Shown here: one piece after another, positions 1 to 6,137 of the stretch | How the letters are laid out: the number at the start of each line of letters is the position of its first letter | Numbering within the stretch: the first letter of the stretch is position 1 | Assembly (NCBI GenBank): GCA_012840905.1 | Contig: DUVT01000032.1 | Coordinates: forward strand, 1 to 10,353 | Reading direction: 5' to 3' | Length of the DNA stretch: 10,353 bases | Source of the DNA: Acholeplasmataceae bacterium | GTDB lineage: Bacteria > Bacillota_I > Bacilli_A > ML615J-28 > CAG-698 | Program-made: the position numbers and the translations under genes | The notes under the pieces: model-generated | What the model was told of the DNA's origin: nothing | Database searches by the model: none | The model's input: only the letters and a program-made list of their open reading frames with translations

Positions 1-1959
1 TAATAAATTACCTACCCAATACACTATTACCCCAAGTAGCCATGCAAGACCTGTTTGGAATAATATTGCTTTTAATGCTAGTTTACCACTACTATATTCT
101 TTTTTCATAGCACCGATTGTTCCAAGACATGGTGCACTAAATAGGTTAAAGACCATAAATGCATATGCACTTGCTGGTGTAAAGAAATCAAAAATACCAT
201 TTGGATTAAATAGTAAGTTTGTAGAGCCATCGCTTAAACCAGAAATGATAACCATTGATGATACAACTTGTTCTTTTGCGATTATGCCTTGAATTGCCGA
301 TACACTAGCACCCCAACTAAGTTCTCCTAACATCGGATAGAATAGCCATGAGACTGCTCTACCTATATATGATAAGATTGATTCATTAATATCCACACCA
401 TATTTAAAATTAATCGAGAATGATGATAAGAACCAAATAATAATCGAACTTAAAAGAATAATGCTTCCAGCTTTACGAACAAAAGCAATTGTTCGATCAC
501 TTACATCTCGATAAGTATAACGTAAACTCGGGATTCTGTATTCTGGTAATTCAAGAATGTATGTAGAGCTCTCACCTTTAAAGACAAATTTTCTTAAGAT
601 GATTGCACTAATTATTATAACTATAATACTAAAGAAATATAGTGATGCACTTACTATTCCTGCATGATTTCTAAAGAAAAATCCAGAAAACAAAGCAATA
701 ACAGGAAGTTTCGCACTACAAGGTATAAAAGGTGTAAGTAGGATTGTCATCTTTCTTTCGGATTCATTTTCAATTGTCCTTGTTGCCATTACACCAGGAA
801 CACTACAACCAGTCCCAATAATAAATGGTATTAAACTTTTTCCACTTAGTCCTAAACGTTTAAATAAATTATCAAGAATAAATGAAATCCTTGCCATATA
901 GCCACTAGATTCTAATACACTAATTAAAATAAATAGGATTATTAGTTGAGGAACAAAGCTTAAGACTGCCCCAACTCCTGCAAGTATTCCATCTACAACT
1001 ATACTGGTTGACCAAGCAGATGCACCTAAATTTTGCAGATTTATGGTTAAAAATTCACTTACACTTTCAATTCCACTTTCAACTAAATCAACTGTAAATG
1101 AACCTACAACCCCTACTGATAAAAAGTATACTAAAAACATTATTATGACAAATATGGGGATTGCAAAAATGCGATTTAAGAAAATACGATCAAGTTTATC
1201 TGTAAATGTTTCACTAAAAGCTTGATTTTCAAAACAGGCATCTCTTACATTTTCTATAAAATCATAACGCTCTGAAGCAATTACTTCCATTACTTCCATT
1301 CCATAATATTCTTCAATATCTTTGATATCACTAGCTAAATCTAATTGATTAAAATTAAAATCAGGAAAATCATTTTCGAGTAATTTAATACTTATAAATC
1401 TTTTATGATTAATATTTAATTCATTACTAACTTTAGTAATTTTTGCTTCTAAAAAGTCTGAATAAATATGAATTTTTTTAGTTGTATCATTTAATTCAAT
1501 TTGCTTTATAAGCTTTTCAATTCCAATTCGTTTAAGCGCAGATATTTTAACCACTGGACAACCAAGCATTGAACTTAGTTTTTTCTCATTGATGCTAATT
1601 CGTTTCTTATCTAACATATCACACATATTTAATACCACTATTACTTTTGTATCTAGTTCTAGTAGTTGGGTGGTAAGATAAAGGCTGCGCTCTATTGATG
1701 TAACATCAACTATATTTATAATAACATCTATATTAGACTCAAGAATTTGTTCTCGAGATATTTTCTCTTCATTTGAATAAGGACTTAAACTATAGACACC
1801 AGGTAAATCGATTAATTCATAATTAGTATCTTTAATATAACCAATTTTTCTTTCAATCGTTACACCAGGCCAATTACCGACTTTTTGATTGGAACCTGTA
1901 AGCAAATTAAAAAGGGTGGTTTTTCCACAATTTTGATTTCCGATTAAGGCAATCTTCAT
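1..1959 (-). CDS. feoB: FeoB ferrous iron transporter (C-terminus cut by window edge)
   Basis: Cytoplasmic-membrane Fe(II) permease with an N-terminal G-protein domain. The frame is open from ATG at 1959 to the left edge, giving 653 visible residues; the stop codon lies outside. GTPase motifs are in order: G1 GNQNCGKTT (7-15), G2 region WPGVT (30-34), G3 DLPG (51-54), G4 NMCD (111-114) and G5 SALK (140-143). A cytosolic helical segment follows, then the permease core: FVPQ (335-338), first gate GTGCSVPG (382-389), second gate PFIPCSAKLPV (410-420), AKEQVV (561-566) and APCLGTIGAMKKE (609-621). The Cys residues in both gates match the conserved FeoB permease Cys positions. G4 NMCD and the Gln in G1 are mild variants. 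The last visible residues are a hydrophobic helix, so little is probably missing. The start overlaps the feoA stop as ATGA, implying translational coupling. Confidence 0.97.
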   Translation of the reverse strand, partial: MKIALIGNQNCGKTTLFNLLTGSNQKVGNWPGVTIERKIGYIKDTNYELIDLPGVYSLSPYSNEEKISREQILESNIDVIINIVDVTSIERSLYLTTQLLELDTKVIVVLNMCDMLDKKRISINEKKLSSMLGCPVVKISALKRIGIEKLIKQIELNDTTKKIHIYSDFLEAKITKVSNELNINHKRFISIKLLENDFPDFNFNQLDLASDIKDIEEYYGMEVMEVIASERYDFIENVRDACFENQAFSETFTDKLDRIFLNRIFAIPIFVIIMFLVYFLSVGVVGSFTVDLVESGIESVSEFLTINLQNLGASAWSTSIVVDGILAGVGAVLSFVPQLIILFILISVLESSGYMARISFILDNLFKRLGLSGKSLIPFIIGTGCSVPGVMATRTIENESERKMTILLTPFIPCSAKLPVIALFSGFFFRNHAGIVSASLYFFSIIVIIISAIILRKFVFKGESSTYILELPEYRIPSLRYTYRDVSDRTIAFVRKAGSIILLSSIIIWFLSSFSINFKYGVDINESILSYIGRAVSWLFYPMLGELSWGASVSAIQGIIAKEQVVSSMVIISGLSDGSTNLLFNPNGIFDFFTPASAYAFMVFNLFSAPCLGTIGAMKKEYSSGKLALKAILFQTGLAWLLGVIVYWVGNLL

Positions 1960-2210
1960 TGGATAACTTCAACCCCTATCATTTTAAGATCTTCTTTTCT
2001 TAAACATAATTCATAACCACGAATTAATATATCTACTGGGTCACCTAATGGAGACACTTTTTTAATTTCTACCTCAGTTCCTCTAGTTATTCCCATTTCA
2101 AGTAATCTTCTTTTTAATATGGGATTAGGAGTATCTATTTTCTTGATCCTTGCTTTCATTCCAACATTCAAGTCGCTAAGATATAAAAGCCTATCTTGAA
2201 ACTCATTCAT
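1956..2210 (-). CDS. feoA: FeoA, cytoplasmic SH3-like partner of FeoB
   Basis: Small cytosolic protein required for full activity of FeoB in many bacteria. The 84 residues have the normal FeoA length. The core signature is present: RRLLEMGITRGTEVEI (34-49), followed by PLGDPV (54-59), RGYELCLRKED (64-74). Start at 2210 is supported by GAGGAG at 2220-2225, nine bases upstream. The TGA stop (1956-1958) overlaps the feoB ATG by four bases, so the two genes are one operon with feoA first. It is transcribed from a strong promoter at 2235-2263. No fusion or truncation is seen. Confidence 0.96.
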   Translation of the reverse strand: MNEFQDRLLYLSDLNVGMKARIKKIDTPNPILKRRLLEMGITRGTEVEIKKVSPLGDPVDILIRGYELCLRKEDLKMIGVEVIQ

Positions 2211-2234
2211 TTTATCTATCTCCTCATATTAATT

Positions 2235-2263
2235 ATTTTATCAAAACACTAGGTAATAGTCAA
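2235..2263 (-). promoter_or_regulatory. feoAB promoter
   Basis: On the minus strand TTGACT (2263-2258) and TAAAAT (2240-2235) are separated by 17 bases, a near-consensus housekeeping promoter. Predicted transcription start is near 2228, giving a very short leader before the feoA ribosome binding site. The palindrome at 2268-2287 starts five bases upstream of the -35 box. Confidence 0.75.
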
Positions 2264-2267
2264 TGAA

Positions 2268-2287
2268 AAGTTAACCTATGTTAACTT
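2268..2287. promoter_or_regulatory. Perfect palindrome, probable operator of the DtxR-type regulator
   Basis: AAGTTAACCTATGTTAACTT is an inverted repeat with 8-base arms (2268-2275, 2280-2287) and a 4-base spacer. Read on the minus strand it contains TAGGTTA, the same bases as the half-site of the known DtxR/IdeR operator. It lies between the divergent feoAB and regulator promoters, right beside the feoAB -35 box. That placement suits a dimeric iron repressor whose footprint of about 30 bp would cover the -35. Binding by the neighbouring gene product is inferred. A second short palindrome, GTTTGCAAAC, is at 2298-2307. Confidence 0.6.
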
Positions 2288-2323
2288 GAATAATTTGGTT
2301 TGCAAACATTTACATTTCCACAC

Positions 2324-2352
2324 TAGAAATTATCTCTAAATAGTGCTATAAT
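2324..2352 (+). promoter_or_regulatory. Promoter of the DtxR-family regulator gene
   Basis: A consensus TATAAT (2347-2352) preceded by TGC (2344-2346) makes an extended -10. The -35 match, TAGAAA (2324-2329) at a 17-base distance, is weak, as is usual with an extended -10. The ribosome binding site AAAGGAGA (2363-2370) follows. Confidence 0.65.
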
Positions 2353-2381
2353 GAAGTAGAGTAAAGGAGAGAAATAGATAA

Positions 2382-2747
2382 ATGATTAACCTTACTAAAG
2401 CAAATGAAGACTATCTTGAAGCAATTCTCATTATAGAAGAAAAACATGATAAAGTTTTATCGGTTGAGGTAGCAAAACTACTTGGGGTTTCAAAACCAGG
2501 CGTCAATAAAGCAATGAACATTTTAAAAGAAAACGGGCTTATAGAAAAGGAAAGTTATAGTGAAATCAAACTAACCACAAAGGGTAGAAAAATCGCAAAA
2601 GAAATTTATGAAAAACACCAAGCAATAAAAAAGTTTTTATTAGCTCTTGGTGTAAGTGAAGAAAATGCTGAACGAGATTGTTGTTTAATTGAACATATAA
2701 TAAGTGATGAAACATATGAAAAAATAAAAGAATTTTTAAAAAAATAA
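2382..2747 (+). CDS. DtxR/MntR-family metal-dependent transcriptional repressor
   Basis: A 121-residue two-domain regulator without the C-terminal SH3-like domain, so it has the length class of MntR. An N-terminal winged helix (about 5-70) includes the recognition segment SVEVAKLLGVSKPGVNKAMNIL; the C-terminal helices (about 71-121) form the metal and dimer domain. Candidate ligands are D10 and E13 (at the D8 and E11 positions of B. subtilis MntR), H79, and C101-x-x-E104-H105. Cys at 101 is the DtxR/IdeR state, whereas MntR has Glu there. The ancillary DtxR site is not kept: K83 replaces Glu and E97 replaces His. It is divergent from feoAB with a shared palindrome, so it most likely represses iron uptake when Fe(II) is plentiful. 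Mn(II) sensing is the alternative. Start fixed by AAAGGAGA twelve bases upstream. Confidence 0.92.
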   Translation: MINLTKANEDYLEAILIIEEKHDKVLSVEVAKLLGVSKPGVNKAMNILKENGLIEKESYSEIKLTTKGRKIAKEIYEKHQAIKKFLLALGVSEENAERDCCLIEHIISDETYEKIKEFLKK

Positions 2748-2748
2748 A

Positions 2749-2786
2749 GGGCATTCAAAATCTAAGTTTTGAATGCCTTATTTTTT
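2749..2786. terminator. Bidirectional intrinsic terminator between convergent genes
   Basis: GGCATTCAAAA (2750-2760) and TTTTGAATGCC (2767-2777) form an 11-bp stem with a 6-base loop. On the plus strand TTATTTTTT follows; on the minus strand CTTTATTTTTTT follows. It begins one base after the regulator stop and ends at the stop of the minus-strand lipoprotein gene, so it serves both. Confidence 0.88.
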
Positions 2787-5226
2787 ACTTATATTTTAAA
2801 CTATCTTCTTTTGCTTTAATAGTTAAATCTAAGAATTTATTAAAATCAGCAATTGTATAATCTTCATGATGTAGTTCAATTTCTAAACCACGAATTGCTC
2901 TATATGATACTAATTGAAGATTATTTGTAGATGTAAGTTCTGTATGAATTGGCTTGAAGTATTTGTTTAATGCTGTCTTTAATTTTGTTGTTAAGTTTGT
3001 AGAATTATTATCTTTAATAAACTCAACAGCATCTTCATGCGTAGGTAATACTTTACCTGATGAGTATTCTTCAATTGGATGAGTTTTTGTATTCACATAA
3101 ATGTGATATCCGAATTCAGTTACTAAGTATTCATAATTACCTTGTTCATCTTTTGTATTACCATAAACTACAGTTTCTTTTGAATCACTATCAGCTTCCC
3201 AAATACTCTTAGCTGCATCATTAAATTCTTGAACCATTGTACCATTTGTGAATGTACCTAAATCTTGGAATGTTGCAGATAGGCCTGCTGATTTAAATTT
3301 AGATACCTCAATTCCATTATATACATAGCTTACACCATCAATTTCAGGTTGGCTAGCTGTGTCTTGTGGAAGACCTGGTACGAATAATGGAGCACGGTTA
3401 AATGCATTTTGAATATTTTGAATTTTCTTTTCTGGTGTTTCAGTGAAGTTTTCATCATTAATGAAATCCATTACTTGGTTATAGAATTCTTCTGCATATT
3501 GTTTTTGAATTTCAGTCCAATTTTCTGGATCAACTGGATTGTTGTTATTATCATATACAGTAATTAGTAAATGAACACCAGTCACTCTAAAGTATTCATC
3601 AACCATCTTTTGCATTTGTGCAAGATAGAATTTCCATAAATCGCTGTTTTCATCTAGACCTTCTAATGCACCAAGTGATTTAGAGAAGCGATCTCTTATA
3701 TCTTGGAATACGAAGAATTTCTCAAGTTCAGTTTCATTATTTGCGCCATAAACAGCTTTAATGAATTTATCCCACCCCATTGATGCTGGGTAGCCTTCTT
3801 CTTCATATAAGTTGTTTTTGAAATTTGCTTTTTCATCTTTAATTGATTGAGTAATAATTTGCCATCTACTTGCATCTAGAATTTCTTTTTTCTTGAAATC
3901 ATAAATATAGTTTAAATCTAAATTATCAACAAATCTATTAAACTCTAGTTCAGAGATTGCAGAACTAATTCCATAGTTGCGATTCATTATTTTAAATAAA
4001 TCATCAGCTGTATATTCTTTTACATCAGTTTTTGCAACTAAAACTTTATGAGTTGCTTTATTTTTATAGCTATATCCAAACGTTGATGCTTCTTCTTCAA
4101 AACTAAGATTAATATCACGATCATATACAACTAAGTTATTAGCAATTCTTAACTTACCAATTTCAGTGTTAATGAATGGACTTGTTAATCTTTGTTTTGT
4201 AAGAGCTTCTCTTACTTCTTCTTCTTTTTCATTAAAATCATATTTGATATGATCAATCTTTAAGAACATTGAATATCTAGCACCATTACGGAAAATTCTT
4301 GGTGTCTTTGTATAGAAGTTATCACCTTCATCGTAGTTATCCATTGTATTCAATGCTTTTTCGATTCCACTTTCGTAAGAAGTGATTTGTCTATTTGTAT
4401 AATGAAGCATATCTACTTCTTCTAAATCAAATACGATGTTTCCATTAGCAAGATTGTAATGAGTACCTTCTTGTAATAATAATGTTTGTGTTGGATAATC
4501 TTCTACTTTTGAAATATTTACAATGTTATATAAATCAATAAATAATTTTACAACTTCATTTTTAGTTAATGCAGTACCATCACTATGTGCAAGAACGTTA
4601 TCTTCATTAAATTTATACCCTAATTGTGATAAAGTATTTTTCAACATTCTTTCACTATCAAAAGATACAACAATTGCATAATATTCATCTTTGAAGTTAT
4701 TATTGAAATAATTTTTTAATTCAGTTTCAGTAAAGTCTTTTTCTCCAAGTTGAGCCAACAATTGATCTAATGCATATTTCTCTTTTGCAATGTTTAATTG
4801 ATAATGGTTTTTAATTTCAGCCTCTGTCATTAAACCATACTCTTCAAATAATTTATCATAGTATGCTTGTCTTTGTTCTGCAATTTCACTTTCAGTTAAT
4901 TCTTCAGTTCCATTAGGGAAAATATCAGCATCTAGCTTTTCATCAATTTCAGCTTGAGTTACTAAATCCCAATAACTTTTACCATCATTATTTTTTGTGT
5001 TTTTTAATAAGTCTGTATCAATTACATCCTTTAACATTGAGTAACCAACTTGATCTTTTAATAAGTCGTAAACTCTTCTTCTAGTAACGTTGTAAGTATT
5101 TGCACCTTCTTTTGCAGTTAAGTACACTCCATCCGGATCACTAATCATTGGATTTCTAGTTGAACCACATGCACTTAAAACTAATAAACTTGCAAACAGT
5201 ACTACTAGTAATAATATTCTTTTCAT
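2785..5226 (-). CDS. Giant PrsA/SurA-like lipoprotein with two tandem foldase-like modules
   Basis: An 813-residue exported lipoprotein: basic start, hydrophobic stretch and lipobox LSAC with C20, the only Cys. PrsA foldases are about 290 residues. Module 1 (about 45-370) opens with a SurA_N/PrsA_N-like helix pair (YNVTRRRVYDLLKDQVG, 45-61). It then has a strand-helix resembling a parvulin start (YYAIVVSFDSERML, 182-195), and closes with a PrsA-like C-terminal segment (about 311-370). Module 2 (about 404-813) repeats the opening (EYTADDLFKIMNRNYG, 404-419), then VHLLITV (551-557), DLGTFTNGTMVQEF (655-668) and TEFGYHIYV (703-711), which match parvulin landmarks. The glycine-rich GGDLG is reduced to QDLG. 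It is end-to-end homologous to the 888-residue protein at 6138-8804. Second in an operon after walJ (21-base gap, AAGGAG site at 5232-5237). Likely extracytoplasmic chaperone; enzymatic activity is uncertain. Confidence 0.8.
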   Translation of the reverse strand: MKRILLLVVLFASLLVLSACGSTRNPMISDPDGVYLTAKEGANTYNVTRRRVYDLLKDQVGYSMLKDVIDTDLLKNTKNNDGKSYWDLVTQAEIDEKLDADIFPNGTEELTESEIAEQRQAYYDKLFEEYGLMTEAEIKNHYQLNIAKEKYALDQLLAQLGEKDFTETELKNYFNNNFKDEYYAIVVSFDSERMLKNTLSQLGYKFNEDNVLAHSDGTALTKNEVVKLFIDLYNIVNISKVEDYPTQTLLLQEGTHYNLANGNIVFDLEEVDMLHYTNRQITSYESGIEKALNTMDNYDEGDNFYTKTPRIFRNGARYSMFLKIDHIKYDFNEKEEEVREALTKQRLTSPFINTEIGKLRIANNLVVYDRDINLSFEEEASTFGYSYKNKATHKVLVAKTDVKEYTADDLFKIMNRNYGISSAISELEFNRFVDNLDLNYIYDFKKKEILDASRWQIITQSIKDEKANFKNNLYEEEGYPASMGWDKFIKAVYGANNETELEKFFVFQDIRDRFSKSLGALEGLDENSDLWKFYLAQMQKMVDEYFRVTGVHLLITVYDNNNNPVDPENWTEIQKQYAEEFYNQVMDFINDENFTETPEKKIQNIQNAFNRAPLFVPGLPQDTASQPEIDGVSYVYNGIEVSKFKSAGLSATFQDLGTFTNGTMVQEFNDAAKSIWEADSDSKETVVYGNTKDEQGNYEYLVTEFGYHIYVNTKTHPIEEYSSGKVLPTHEDAVEFIKDNNSTNLTTKLKTALNKYFKPIHTELTSTNNLQLVSYRAIRGLEIELHHEDYTIADFNKFLDLTIKAKEDSLKYK

Positions 5227-5247
5227 ATTTACTCCTTTTTAGAATAT

Positions 5248-6024
5248 CTAAATTTCATATATTTTCGAAGCTTCATATTGCATTGCAATTTCTATTGGTG
5301 TATTACATATTTTCTTTGCTTCTGCAATAACATCTCTTTCGACTAAGTCATAACTATTACAATCTTCACTTAAGTGAGCAAGTAAAACAATTTTATGTCG
5401 CTCATTTAAAACTGAAAGTAATATTTGTAAACAGATTTGATTTGACATATGCCCATTTTGGGATAAGATTCTTTGCTTTAAATCAGCAGGTCTACTGCTT
5501 TCCATAAGCATCGTAATATCATGATTACACTCAATAATTAACGCATCAACATCTTTAATTATTTCCACATATTTTAGCGGTAAAAAGCCCGTATCAGTAA
5601 AATATGCTAACCTACTATTTCCTTCTACAAATATAAAACCAAAGTTATTTATACTATCATGTGATAGTTTTAGTGTGTAAATTTCTAGGTCTTTAATTTT
5701 ATATTTTTTATTTTCTTCAATAAACTTTACATTTATATTATCAAGTTTACTTTTGATTGAATAACTAATGTTATTAAATGATGCTTCATTTATATAAACA
5801 ATTGCGTTAGTTCGTTTTACAAAAGTAGGTAAGAACCTTACATGATCTGAGTGTTCATGTGAGATGATTATTGCATCAATATCATTAAAATTAATATCTT
5901 TATCTTCGACTCTTTTAGTAGCTTCACGAAGGGAAATTCCAATATCTAGTAAAACTTTTGCGTTTTCTGTTTCGATATATAACATATTTCCTTTCGAGCC
6001 ACTTGCGATTGTACAAAATTTCAT
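5248..6024 (-). CDS. walJ: WalJ/YycJ-type metallo-beta-lactamase-fold hydrolase
   Basis: Cytoplasmic two-metal hydrolase of the YycJ/WalJ group, full length at 258 residues. Metal-binding motifs are complete: H56-x-H58-x-D60-H61 in SHEHSDH, H122 in LSHD, D144 in TDTG, H168 in ECNHD, H192 in GHMSN and H217 in AHLS. The N-terminal ASGSKGN (7-13) and the ESSRPADLKQRIL stretch (175-187) are typical of this family. WalJ usually sits beside the WalRK two-component system and has been linked to cell-wall and DNA-replication control in Firmicutes; its substrate is not settled. Here there is no walRK: it leads a two-gene operon with the 813-residue lipoprotein and has its own promoter (6051-6079). Start at 6024 has GAGGA at 6034-6038. 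A 5'-nuclease role is the main functional possibility. Confidence 0.88.
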   Translation of the reverse strand: MKFCTIASGSKGNMLYIETENAKVLLDIGISLREATKRVEDKDINFNDIDAIIISHEHSDHVRFLPTFVKRTNAIVYINEASFNNISYSIKSKLDNINVKFIEENKKYKIKDLEIYTLKLSHDSINNFGFIFVEGNSRLAYFTDTGFLPLKYVEIIKDVDALIIECNHDITMLMESSRPADLKQRILSQNGHMSNQICLQILLSVLNERHKIVLLAHLSEDCNSYDLVERDVIAEAKKICNTPIEIAMQYEASKIYEI

Positions 6025-6050
6025 TCCTATAATTCCTCTATTCCCTTTTA

Positions 6051-6079
6051 ATTATACACAGCAAAATTAACTTTTTCAA
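6051..6079 (-). promoter_or_regulatory. Promoter of the walJ-lipoprotein operon
   Basis: On the minus strand TTGAAA (6079-6074) and a perfect TATAAT (6056-6051) are 17 bases apart. It lies directly after the terminator of the upstream 888-codon gene and about 27 bases before the walJ start, so walJ is transcribed independently of that gene. Confidence 0.8.
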
Positions 6080-6080
6080 G

Positions 6081-6134
6081 GAAAAAGAGCGAATCACTCT
6101 CTTTAAAATAAAGACCTTGAGGGCAAGGTCTTTA
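6081..6134 (-). terminator. Tandem terminator of the 888-codon gene
   Basis: The first hairpin is TAAAGACCTTG (minus strand, 6134-6124), loop CCCT, CAAGGTCTTTA (6119-6109), with TTTATTTT at its end. A second, weaker hairpin follows: AAAGAG (6104-6099), loop AGTGATTCG, CTCTTT, ending in a T5 run. It starts four bases after the stop codon and ends beside the walJ -35 box. Confidence 0.8.
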
Positions 6135-6137
6135 TGC

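Noticed and set aside
1043..1225. Plus-strand 60-codon frame inside feoB
   Set aside because: It lies wholly within the conserved feoB reading frame on the other strand, has no ribosome binding site and low-complexity composition.
1281..1310. Short direct repeat (ATTACTTCC twice) in feoB
   Set aside because: It encodes MEVMEV in frame within the cytosolic linker, is only 9 bases per unit, and is not evidence of a mobile or repeat element.
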